Of a DNA stretch of 9,092 bases, positions 1 to 6,430 are shown in pieces (position 1 is the first letter of the stretch; each line of letters starts with the position of its first letter). The stretch is from Thermoanaerobacterales bacterium. Its GTDB lineage: Bacteria; Bacillota; Thermosediminibacteria; Thermosediminibacterales; Tepidanaerobacteraceae. The stretch lies in contig DUTQ01000204.1 of assembly GCA_012841995.1 (NCBI GenBank), positions 1 to 9,092 on the forward strand. Reading direction: 5' to 3'. The position numbers were made by a program, and so were the translations under genes. Under the pieces are notes generated by a model. It searched no databases, had not been told where the DNA came from, and was given only the letters and a program-made list of their open reading frames with translations.

Positions 1-630
1 GGGTATATTATTTCTTTTTTCAAAATAAACCCTTTTATTGTTACGTTGAGTACTATGTCTATTGTCAGGGGAGCAACAGTGTTGATTACAAATGGTAGAC
101 CTATATATGGTTTTCCTAAAGGGTTTACTTATTTGGGTAGTGGCACTATTGGATTTCTCAATTGTCCCATTCTTATAGCTTTTTTTGTTACTTTGATAGG
201 GATTATCCTTTTAGGAAAAACTCGATTTGGGAATTATTCTATTGCTATGGGGTGTAATGAAGAAGCGTTGAGAAGAAGTGGAGTCAATACAAATAAATAT
301 AAAACATTGATATATATACTATGTGGATTATGCTCAGGAATAGCTGGGCTTATTATTAGTGCCCGATTGAATACAGCAGAACCATTAGCAGGGATTGGAT
401 ATGAAATGGATGCTATTGCTGCTGTGGTACTTGGTGGAACGGATATGCGGGGTGGCAAGGGTAGCGTAATCGATACTTTTATAGCCTGTCTTATTTTAGG
501 GGTAATAAATAATGGTTTAAGAATTTTGTCTATCTCATCTAACTATCAACAATTATTGACAGGAATTATTATTTTAGTAACAGTAGCACTGTCGGAGTAC
601 AAACAAAGAATGAGGATTAAGACAGGATGA
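1..630 (+). CDS. RbsC-type sugar ABC transporter permease, C-terminal part (5' truncated by window)
   Basis: Integral membrane subunit of a ribose/monosaccharide-type ABC importer (BPD_transp_2 / RbsC family). The frame is open from base 1, giving 209 codons, and the first residues already match the family (FIVTLSTMSIVRG), so the gene begins upstream. The TTG at 46 is internal and not the start. The cytoplasmic loop that contacts the ATPase is at nt 247-282 (MGCNEEALRRSG, family form GxNxxAAxxSGI). The conserved segment IAAVVLGGTDMRGGKGSV is at nt 415-468, followed by the usual NNGL and YQQL motifs and a basic tail. Several hydrophobic stretches fit the last membrane helices. The kinase gene follows after 27 nt, suggesting one operon. 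The ATPase partner must be upstream. The sugar cannot be told from the permease. The family assignment is secure. Confidence 0.93.
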   Translation, partial: GYIISFFKINPFIVTLSTMSIVRGATVLITNGRPIYGFPKGFTYLGSGTIGFLNCPILIAFFVTLIGIILLGKTRFGNYSIAMGCNEEALRRSGVNTNKYKTLIYILCGLCSGIAGLIISARLNTAEPLAGIGYEMDAIAAVVLGGTDMRGGKGSVIDTFIACLILGVINNGLRILSISSNYQQLLTGIIILVTVALSEYKQRMRIKTG

Positions 631-657
631 ATAAAAAAATGAAAAGGAGAGAGTTAT

Positions 658-1602
658 GTGGGCCGAAAAAAGAGAGTACTTTCACTTGGGGCAGTGGCCA
701 TGGATGTCATAATAGAAACAAAACAATTGCCAAAGGAAGATGGATTTGCTTTTGTGGAGTCTGAAAAACTTGTGCCTGGTGGAAGCGCTTCCAATCTTTC
801 TGTTGCTTTAGCTCACCTTGGTGTAGAGGCTTATCAGACAGGCAAGATTGGCGATGACAGATATGGGGACGAATTTCGTAGGACATTAGTAGAAGATGGT
901 GTTGATGATCGATTTTTGATTACTAAGCCAAGTGGGTCTACTTTACATACATATATCGTAACTATTCCAGGAGGGAAGCATTGCATTTTTGCAAACTTAG
1001 GAGATTCAGTAACAAACTTGGAACCAGAAGAACTGCCAGAAAACATACTAGATGGAATTGATGTTTTTTATACAGACATGTTTTCAGCCCGTGCATCCAT
1101 CTATTTAGGTAAATTGGCTAAAAACAAAGGCATCCCTGTTTTATATAATATGCAGTGTCCCCCCAGCTTTATGGAGAAATGCGGGGTTGATATTAGAGAA
1201 ATAGAAGAGATGATTAGACTTTCTACTGTCTTTGCAAGCGGACGTGAAGGTTACTTTGAAATAACTGGAGAAAATGAATATGAAAAAGGAGTAAAAAAGT
1301 TTTATCAAAAGTATCATGTTCCTCAGGGAGTCATATGTACAGCGGGAGATGAAGGTGCCATATGGCTAGATGATAAAGATTTAATCCATTTAGATGTTTA
1401 TCCCGTGGAGGCAGTGGATACAACAGGTGCCGGCGATTGTTTTTTAGCAGGATTAATTTATGCTTATTTTTGTCAAGGAATGAATAAACATAAATCTCTT
1501 AAATTTGCTTCAGCATCAGCTGCTATAAAATGTATGCATAAAGGTCCAAGGTCAAGAGCAACAGTTGAAGATATAAAACAGTTTATTTGTTCTGCAAAAT
1601 AA
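658..1602 (+). CDS. PfkB-family (ribokinase-like) carbohydrate or nucleoside kinase
   Basis: 314 aa, normal length for PfkB kinases, which transfer phosphate from ATP to a sugar or nucleoside hydroxyl. It starts at GTG 658, with AAGGAGAG at 644-651 six bases upstream; an ATG two bases earlier is in another frame. Visible motifs are the N-terminal strand with substrate-binding Asp (GAVAMD, D16), the glycine-rich substrate motif PGGSASN (residues 40-46) and the PfkB signature with the anion hole and catalytic base, DTTGAGDCFLAG (254-265, catalytic D260). The 40-46 motif is GGSASN rather than the GGKGAN of classical ribokinase, so the substrate may be another sugar or a nucleoside. It lies between permease and binding-protein genes, which suggests it phosphorylates the imported compound or its breakdown product. 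Its stop codon sits in the loop of a small hairpin. The family is certain; the substrate is not. Confidence 0.93.
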   Translation: MGRKKRVLSLGAVAMDVIIETKQLPKEDGFAFVESEKLVPGGSASNLSVALAHLGVEAYQTGKIGDDRYGDEFRRTLVEDGVDDRFLITKPSGSTLHTYIVTIPGGKHCIFANLGDSVTNLEPEELPENILDGIDVFYTDMFSARASIYLGKLAKNKGIPVLYNMQCPPSFMEKCGVDIREIEEMIRLSTVFASGREGYFEITGENEYEKGVKKFYQKYHVPQGVICTAGDEGAIWLDDKDLIHLDVYPVEAVDTTGAGDCFLAGLIYAYFCQGMNKHKSLKFASASAAIKCMHKGPRSRATVEDIKQFICSAK

Positions 1603-1610
1603 ATTTGCAG
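1592..1610 (+). promoter_or_regulatory. stem-loop spanning the kinase stop codon
   Basis: CTGCAAA (1592-1598) pairs perfectly with TTTGCAG (1604-1610) around a 5-nt loop that contains most of the kinase TAA stop (1600-1602). No T-tract follows, so it is not a standard terminator. Hairpins between a proximal gene and a binding-protein gene often set segmental mRNA stability; that role here is an inference. Confidence 0.4.
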
Positions 1611-1651
1611 GATTAATAATAAAGGATAAATAATATAAGGAGGATTAAACC

Positions 1652-2746
1652 ATGTCAAGGAAAAGCAGGTCTATAGTATCAATTTTATTAATAATTGGGT
1701 TAGTTACATTTTTATCATTAGGAATAGTAGGGTGTTCTAATACTGATACTGATACACAATCAGATGATGTAAAAGAAACGCCTAAAAGTGAAGAAAAAAC
1801 AAACACTGCAATGGAAGAAGCTGAACAAAAGTTGTTGAAAGCTTTAGAACCATTGCCAGATAAAGATACTGGAGTTAAATTGGCGGCAATAGAAAGCACT
1901 CTTGCAAATCCTTTTTGGATTACAATGCAGGAGGGCTATGAAGATGCTGCAAAGGAATACGGTGTATCTATAGATGTGATGGCTACTGAAACCGAAACAG
2001 ATATAGATGGACAGTTAGATATTATGAAAGTACTATTATCCAAAGATTATGATGCAATTGCGGTGTCTCCGTTGACAGAACATAATTTAATTCCGGGGAT
2101 TGTAGAAGCAAACAATAAGGGAGTTAAAGTTGTAGCAGTGGGAAATGGGGTAAATGAAAAGGCACTAAAGGAAGCTGGAGGAAAGATCGAAGCATATATT
2201 ACATCTGATTTTAAACAACAAGGAACAATGGGAGCAGAATATATAATTAAAAAAACAGGTGGTAAGGGGAAGGTAGCTGTTATTGAAGGTATTCCGGGAG
2301 CTACCCAAAGTGAAGCAAGGAAAAATGGAGCTATAGAAGCTTTTGAAGCTGCTGGAATGGAAGTATTGCCGGTGCAAACGGCTAATTTTGATCGCCAACA
2401 AGCATATGATTTAACAGCTGCGCTTATTGAGGCACATCCAGATGTAGTAGGTATTGCATGTGGAAATGATGTTATGGCTTTAGGCGCAATAGAAGCATTG
2501 AAAGCAAAGAATATGAAGGATAAGGTGGTTGTTGTAGGAGTTGACTTTATAGAAGAGGCAAAAGTATCTATTGAGAATGGAGAATTAGATGCTACTGTAG
2601 CAATGTCACCTTATTTATTTGGAAAAGCTGGTGCCATAACAGCTCTTAAAGCAATTCAAGGGCATGAATTTAATGAAACTGTAGTTTGGACACCAATGCA
2701 ATTGGTAAATAAAGATAACGTGGCTTCTATGGAAGGTTGGAAATAA
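1652..2746 (+). CDS. RbsB-like sugar ABC transporter substrate-binding lipoprotein
   Basis: 364 aa. It starts at ATG 1652, seven bases after a strong AAGGAGGA (1637-1644). An N-terminal basic and hydrophobic signal ends in the lipobox IVGC, giving lipidated C28. An Asp/Thr/Glu-rich linker of about 40 residues follows, then a periplasmic-binding-protein type 1 domain (about 75-355) resembling E. coli RbsB. The protein would sit on the outer face of the membrane and deliver ligand to the permease encoded upstream. By eye alignment to RbsB, N86, R223, N272 and D298 match ribose-contacting residues. The RbsB Asp-Arg pair and C-terminal Gln are replaced by G164-N165 and M318, so the ligand is probably not free ribose. 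It is the last gene before a strong terminator. The family call is firm; the ligand is unknown. Confidence 0.94.
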   Translation: MSRKSRSIVSILLIIGLVTFLSLGIVGCSNTDTDTQSDDVKETPKSEEKTNTAMEEAEQKLLKALEPLPDKDTGVKLAAIESTLANPFWITMQEGYEDAAKEYGVSIDVMATETETDIDGQLDIMKVLLSKDYDAIAVSPLTEHNLIPGIVEANNKGVKVVAVGNGVNEKALKEAGGKIEAYITSDFKQQGTMGAEYIIKKTGGKGKVAVIEGIPGATQSEARKNGAIEAFEAAGMEVLPVQTANFDRQQAYDLTAALIEAHPDVVGIACGNDVMALGAIEALKAKNMKDKVVVVGVDFIEEAKVSIENGELDATVAMSPYLFGKAGAITALKAIQGHEFNETVVWTPMQLVNKDNVASMEGWK

Positions 2747-2757
2747 TAAGAATGATA

Positions 2758-2805
2758 GGAGGCAGATTTTATATAGGTGATCCAATATAAAATCTGCCTT
2801 TTTTT
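2758..2805 (+). terminator. strong intrinsic terminator (possible partial read-through or attenuator)
   Basis: A perfect 15-bp stem (2760-2774 with 2785-2799) closes a 10-nt loop that can form a further GG/CC pair, and is followed by a run of seven T (2799-2805). This is a textbook Rho-independent terminator. It lies 12 nt after the binding-protein stop and about 30 nt before the first glycohydrolase start. That leaves no clear space for a new promoter, so the downstream pair may be expressed by read-through. Confidence 0.92.
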
Positions 2806-2834
2806 ATTACTTAAAAGTTTTAGGAGGTATATAT

Positions 2835-3860
2835 ATGTATAATAAAATTTTAGGAGGCCTCATTGGTGGAGCTGCAGGTGATGCCATGGGTGCTGCTACG
2901 GAAGCTCGAACAAGAGAGCAAATCATACAATATTTTGGCCATGAGGTAACTGATTTTGAAACCCCTCCTATGGATACTTTTGCTGCTGGCAGTAAAGCTG
3001 GACAAGTAACAGATGATTTTAGTTCTGCATATTTTATTGCTAGACATGTAGTTGATGCAGGAGGCACTATAGCAATAAAGGCTATTAAAGAGGCTTTGAT
3101 AGAGTGGTCCAAGCATTCTATATTTTTCGATCGATTTGCTGGCCCTACTACTCGCTTAGCAATCTACGAATTTGAAGGTAAAGAAGTAGATGAATCTGGG
3201 AAAGCAAAATTAGCAACTCGACAGGCTACCAACGGATCAGCTATGCGCATTTCACCAATAGGGTTGATGAACCCGGGGAATTTGGATGCAGCCATTGCTG
3301 ATGCAGTCAGGGTAACCATGTTGACTCATGATAATTATCTAGCTATTTCCGGTGCCTGTGCGGTAGCTGCAGCTGTTAGTAGAGCTATGATGGAGGATGC
3401 AGATGTATATAATGTAGTTCGAGCTGGATTGTATGGCGCAGTAGAAGGAGAGAAAATCGGGAGAGATATAGCACGAGATGCGGCAGGTCCTAGTGTGGTA
3501 AAACGAATGGAAGTAGCACTTGAAATAGGATTTGGAAGTGGGACTTCCAAAGAAAAGGCAATAGATATAGCTGACAAAATTGGTACAGGCCTTCATGTTT
3601 CAGAATCAGTACCATCAGCATTTGGAATGTTTGCTGCAAATGGCGGTGATGCCATGGGTACAATTATTAGTTGTGTCAATGCTGGCTATGATACGGATAC
3701 TCTTGCAACAATAGCAGGTGCAATTGCAGGAGCATTTTGTGGATCAGAATCCTTTCCAGATCATTTTCTTCCTACACTAGAAAAGGTAAATGGGTTTGAT
3801 ATTAAGGGATTGGCTAGGGATATTGAAAATGTTTGTCTTGAGAAACAGTCAATAAGTTAG
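2835..3860 (+). CDS. ADP-ribosylglycohydrolase (ARH/DraG) family protein, paralogue 1, metal site intact
   Basis: 341 aa, usual for this all-helical family, which uses a two-metal (Mg/Mn) site to split ADP-ribosyl or related ribosyl bonds. It starts at ATG 2835, with TAGGAGGT (2821-2828) ideally placed. Visible motifs are the N-terminal GGAAGDAMGAATE (11-23, with E23 at the position of ARH3 E41), the first metal motif VTDDFS (58-63; T59, D60, D61), NGSAMRISPIGL (133-144), LTHD (163-166) and the second metal motif GYDTDT followed by AGAIAGA (284-300; D286, D288, T289). All six ligands known from ARH3 (T-D-D and D-x-D-T) are present, so it should be catalytically competent. There is no signal peptide, so it is cytoplasmic. 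Its stop codon is part of the next gene's ribosome binding site. Context points to a catabolic role acting on an imported ribosyl compound; a role in reversing protein ADP-ribosylation is possible but no transferase is nearby. Confidence 0.93.
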   Translation: MYNKILGGLIGGAAGDAMGAATEARTREQIIQYFGHEVTDFETPPMDTFAAGSKAGQVTDDFSSAYFIARHVVDAGGTIAIKAIKEALIEWSKHSIFFDRFAGPTTRLAIYEFEGKEVDESGKAKLATRQATNGSAMRISPIGLMNPGNLDAAIADAVRVTMLTHDNYLAISGACAVAAAVSRAMMEDADVYNVVRAGLYGAVEGEKIGRDIARDAAGPSVVKRMEVALEIGFGSGTSKEKAIDIADKIGTGLHVSESVPSAFGMFAANGGDAMGTIISCVNAGYDTDTLATIAGAIAGAFCGSESFPDHFLPTLEKVNGFDIKGLARDIENVCLEKQSIS

Positions 3861-3875
3861 GAGGAAATAGAAATG
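3858..3875 (+). promoter_or_regulatory. ribosome binding site overlapping the upstream stop codon (translational coupling)
   Basis: The TAG stop of the first glycohydrolase (3858-3860) is itself the first part of TAGGAGGA, the ribosome binding site for the second, with ATG at 3873. Ribosomes finishing the first gene would land on the second start, suggesting the two proteins are made in a fixed ratio. Confidence 0.75.
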
Positions 3876-4916
3876 TATAATAAAATTTTAGGTGCATTAT
3901 TAGGAGCTGCAGTAGGCGATGCCATGGGTGCAGCCACAGAACTTAGGTCTATTCGTCAGATTCAGGAAACTTTTGGAGGTAAAGTGACAGATTTTTATAC
4001 GCCACCTGATGATACAATAGCAAAAGGACGCAAGGCGGGTATGGTCACAGATGCATTTAGTATTCCCTATATATTGATTAAAAATGTACTAAAGAATAGT
4101 GGAAGTTTTTCAACTGAATTGGCACAGCAGGCATTGATGGAATGGGCTTCCCATGGAGAGTGGTTTGAGCCTTTTGCAGGTATGACCACTAGAAAAGCAA
4201 TCAATCGATTGAAAGAAGATAAGGGAAAAATGAGCGATTGGGCATACGCAGGGCACTTAGGTAATAAGCTTTTTAAGGGACATTATTATGCACTGTCAAG
4301 TAATGGTGCAGCAACTAAAGCTTTTCCGATGGGTCTGTTTAATCCTGGAGATTTAGACAAAGCTATTGAAGATACTATAGCGGTGACTATGTCATCACAT
4401 GATGACAAATATAGTATTTCAGGTGCATGTGCTGTAGCTGCAGCAGTAAGTCGAGCTATGGAAGAAAAAATGAGTGTTTACGATATAGTTCAAGCTGGAT
4501 TTTATGGTGCAAAAATTGGAGAGGAAAAAGGAGAAAAAATTGCGCTTCACTATCCTGGACCTTCTGTACAAAAACGAATGGATATGGCTGTGAATGTAGC
4601 GATTAAAGAAGGAAATCCAGACATAATAATGAAAAAACTTGCAGATATTATTGGTAGTGGGCCAGCTATTTCTGAAACTGTTCCTGCTGCTTTTGGCTTG
4701 TTTATAGCCAATAATGGCGAAACCATGCAGTCTATCTACGGTGGAGTTAATATTGGAGATGAAACAAGTGCTATTGCAAGCATTACTGGTGTCCTTGGAG
4801 GGGCATATAATGGAGTGGATTCCATTACTCCTGGATATCAGGAGATTATAGAGAAACAAAATGGAATGGATTTGTCTTGCATGGCTGATGAAATCTATAG
4901 ATGTTTTTTAAGGTAA
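3873..4916 (+). CDS. ADP-ribosylglycohydrolase family paralogue 2, degenerate metal site (candidate pseudoenzyme)
   Basis: 347 aa, clearly a tandem paralogue of the gene before it: same MYNKILG start, GAAVGDAMGAATE (11-23), SGACAVAAAVSRAM near 183 and PGPSV-KRM near 228. The metal ligands are not conserved. The first motif reads VTDAFS (58-63), so the second Asp is A61. The second motif reads GDETSA (295-300) where paralogue 1 has GYDTDT, with equal spacing on both sides, giving D to E297, D to S299 and T to A300. The NGSAMRIS motif is changed to NGAATKAF (144-151). T59, D60, E23 and S175-H176 remain. The overall fold and full length are kept with no frame damage, so the gene looks maintained rather than decaying. 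It could be an inactive partner or regulator of paralogue 1, a ligand sensor, or an enzyme with altered chemistry. The family is certain; the function is open. Confidence 0.9.
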   Translation: MYNKILGALLGAAVGDAMGAATELRSIRQIQETFGGKVTDFYTPPDDTIAKGRKAGMVTDAFSIPYILIKNVLKNSGSFSTELAQQALMEWASHGEWFEPFAGMTTRKAINRLKEDKGKMSDWAYAGHLGNKLFKGHYYALSSNGAATKAFPMGLFNPGDLDKAIEDTIAVTMSSHDDKYSISGACAVAAAVSRAMEEKMSVYDIVQAGFYGAKIGEEKGEKIALHYPGPSVQKRMDMAVNVAIKEGNPDIIMKKLADIIGSGPAISETVPAAFGLFIANNGETMQSIYGGVNIGDETSAIASITGVLGGAYNGVDSITPGYQEIIEKQNGMDLSCMADEIYRCFLR

Positions 4917-5249
4917 TGTAAAATAATTTATGTTTTTGATCCATGCCGCCCCGAATACAGAACTTTAATTGGAAAGGAAATCGTAAAGACCATAGATTTT
5001 ATTGATAATCAATATTCTGATGTTTTCATTGATAAATATATTATAATGCTAAACCATATACATTTAATAATAATATTACAGGGTTCACAGATGGGCGGGC
5101 ATGGAAACCCGCCCCTACACAAGATTGTTGGTCAATTAAAATCTTATACAAATAAAAAATATAATGATATAAATAAAACAAAAAATCTAATTTTATGGCA
5201 AAGGAATTATTATGACCATATAATCAGAAATGAAAAAGAATGCACATAA
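4917..5249 (+). pseudogene. remnant of a REP-associated (Y1/IS200-like) tyrosine transposase
   Basis: One frame stays open from just after the preceding stop to TAA 5247-5249. From about nt 4947 it reads like the middle of a RAYT/Y1_Tnp protein: RPEYRTLIGKEIV, then DKYIIMLNHIHLI with the HUH motif (H at 5055 and 5061), then HGNPPLHKIVGQLKSYTNKK, and LWQRNYYDHIIRNEKE. The N-terminal part (the usual strand ending in Y-F-V-T-hydrophobic) and the C-terminal IW-Y-I-NP-W segment are missing, and MPNH has become MLNH. There is no good ribosome binding site before ATG 5046, which lies inside the conserved core. So this is a 5'- and 3'-truncated fragment, not a working gene. It sits between two metabolic units, a usual place for such elements. 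Confidence 0.82.
5093..5114. repeat. GC-rich REP-like hairpin inside the transposase remnant
   Basis: GGGCGGG (5093-5099) pairs with CCCGCCC (5108-5114) around an 8-nt loop, a 7-bp all-GC stem in very AT-rich DNA, followed by CCTACA. It resembles the dispersed GTAGGGGCG...CGCCC palindromes found in many bacteria, often near RAYT genes. Here it is read in frame as part of GGHGNPPL. Confidence 0.6.
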
Positions 5250-5279
5250 TTATATAAAATGTACATCAGTAAACATTAC

Positions 5280-5302
5280 CGGCCGAAAGCCGATTTTTTT
5301 TT
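5280..5302 (+). terminator. probable intrinsic terminator
   Basis: CGGC (5280-5283) pairs with GCCG (5289-5292) around a 5-nt loop, and a run of nine T (5294-5302) follows one base later. The stem is short but all GC, and the T-tract is long. No terminator is seen right after the second glycohydrolase, so this may end that transcript. Confidence 0.55.
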
Positions 5303-5315
5303 AAATGCTTGGGCA

Positions 5316-5342
5316 TTGATGGTATTATAATGGTATTATAAT
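5316..5342 (+). promoter_or_regulatory. possible promoter for the ROK kinase unit, with duplicated -10 region
   Basis: An 11-bp unit, ATGGTATTATA, occurs twice in tandem (5319-5329 and 5330-5340), giving TATAAT at 5326-5331 and again at 5337-5342. TTGATG (5316-5321) is a weak -35 candidate with 15-bp spacing to the second box. It lies downstream of the terminator and 84 nt before the kinase start. The TATAAT boxes are exact; promoter activity is inferred. Confidence 0.35.
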
Positions 5343-5425
5343 TGTACAGACATTATAGCAAGCTAAAAAGTCAAAGATAATATCAATAATAATTTTATTA
5401 AAATATATGTGGGGAATGATACCAT

Positions 5426-6394
5426 ATGGATAAACATGTTATAGGAATTGACTTGGGAGGCACAAAGATAGCTACATGCGCAATTGATAAACTAGGGAAT
5501 ATAAGAGGAAGAAAGATAGTGCCGACACTTGCCTCAAAAGGACAGGATGTTGTTATTTCACGTATAATACAGTGTGTGTATGATTTGCTAAATGAGAGCA
5601 ATTTAAATATTGATGATGTAACTGCAATTGGATTAGCAGCTCCAGGCCCTTTGGATATTAAAAATGGGTTGATGACAAATCCGCCAAATCTCCCAGGCTG
5701 GAAGGATGTACCTATTGTTAAAATACTCCAACATGAATTCAAGTTGCCGGTTGTACTTGAAAACGATGCAAATTCCGCAGCCTTGGGGGAAAATCTATAT
5801 GGATCAGGACAAGGTGTAGATTATTTTATCTACATGACTGTAAGCACTGGCATTGGTGGTGGTGTCGTTATAAACAATAGGATTTTAAGAGGAAGTACGG
5901 GTAATGCAGCAGAATTTGGTCATATGGTGATAAATTTTGAAGGCCCTATCTGTGGATGCAAAAACAAAGGGTGTTTTGAAGCATATGCATCAGGAACTGC
6001 TCTAGCGAGATTTGCCAGACAGGGGGTAATAGAAGGAAGGAAAAGCATTTTAGCTGACATGATTGATGTTGAAGAATTAAAAGCAGAGCATGTATTTTCA
6101 GCTGCAAAAAAGGGCGATGATTTTGCGATGGAGCTGGTAAGAAATGAGGGGTCTTACCTTGGAATAGGTATTGCCAATATGGCAAATGCTTTTGACCCCG
6201 AATTAATAGCCATAGGTGGAGGTCTTACACGGCAATGGGACATGTTTTATCATCAAATGATGAATACAGCAAAGACCAGGTTGTTTGCTTCAAAGGATAT
6301 TCAGGTTGTTAAAGCCTCTCTTGACTCAGATGCAGGTTTGTTGGGTATAGCAAAGCTTGCATGGGATTTTGTGGATAATAGTTTAAAAAGGTGA
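5426..6394 (+). CDS. ROK-family sugar kinase (glucokinase-like)
   Basis: 322 aa, standard for ROK kinases, which phosphorylate glucose or related hexoses with ATP. No N-terminal DNA-binding domain is present, so it is an enzyme rather than a ROK repressor. Motifs are the phosphate-binding IGIDLGGTKIA (6-16), GLAAPGPLD (69-77), the catalytic base in LENDANSAALGE (111-122; D114), STGIGGG (140-146), the sugar-binding EFGH (163-166) and the zinc motif CGCKNKGCFE (176-185). H166, C176, C178 and C183 would bind zinc. The Gly usually after the second Cys is K179. ATG 5426 is preceded by a weak GTGGGGA at about 10 bases; an in-frame stop just upstream (5417-5419) rules out an earlier start. The AarF gene follows after 36 nt. 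The exact sugar (glucose, mannose, N-acetyl sugar) cannot be decided from sequence. Confidence 0.93.
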   Translation: MDKHVIGIDLGGTKIATCAIDKLGNIRGRKIVPTLASKGQDVVISRIIQCVYDLLNESNLNIDDVTAIGLAAPGPLDIKNGLMTNPPNLPGWKDVPIVKILQHEFKLPVVLENDANSAALGENLYGSGQGVDYFIYMTVSTGIGGGVVINNRILRGSTGNAAEFGHMVINFEGPICGCKNKGCFEAYASGTALARFARQGVIEGRKSILADMIDVEELKAEHVFSAAKKGDDFAMELVRNEGSYLGIGIANMANAFDPELIAIGGGLTRQWDMFYHQMMNTAKTRLFASKDIQVVKASLDSDAGLLGIAKLAWDFVDNSLKR

Positions 6395-6430
6395 TAGAAT
6401 TATTAGACACATCATCAGGAGGTCTTAAAA

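Noticed and set aside
234..458. Minus-strand frame inside the permease
   Set aside because: The + strand frame has strong family motifs over the same bases. The reverse frame is a shadow.
656..658. ATG as start of the PfkB kinase
   Set aside because: It is out of frame. The GTG at 658 leads directly into the conserved N-terminal strand and is correctly spaced from the ribosome binding site.
2848..2857. Second copy of TTTTAGGAGG, 30 bp after the real ribosome binding site of glycohydrolase 1
   Set aside because: No in-frame start follows at a suitable distance, and starting later would remove the conserved N-terminal motif.
4419..4859. 146-codon open frame on the minus strand
   Set aside because: It lies wholly inside the second glycohydrolase, is rich in Ser/Asn/Cys/Phe/Tyr from reversed codons, shows no recognisable motif and has no ribosome binding site.
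2835..4916. Nitrogenase-type DraT/DraG regulation or a DarT/DarG-like toxin system
   Set aside because: No ADP-ribosyltransferase, macrodomain, nitrogenase or ammonium-sensing gene is in the window. The transporter and kinase neighbours favour catabolism.
5046..5249. Independent 67-aa gene starting at ATG 5046
   Set aside because: Homology to the transposase core continues upstream of this ATG in the same frame and there is no ribosome binding site. It is part of the pseudogene.
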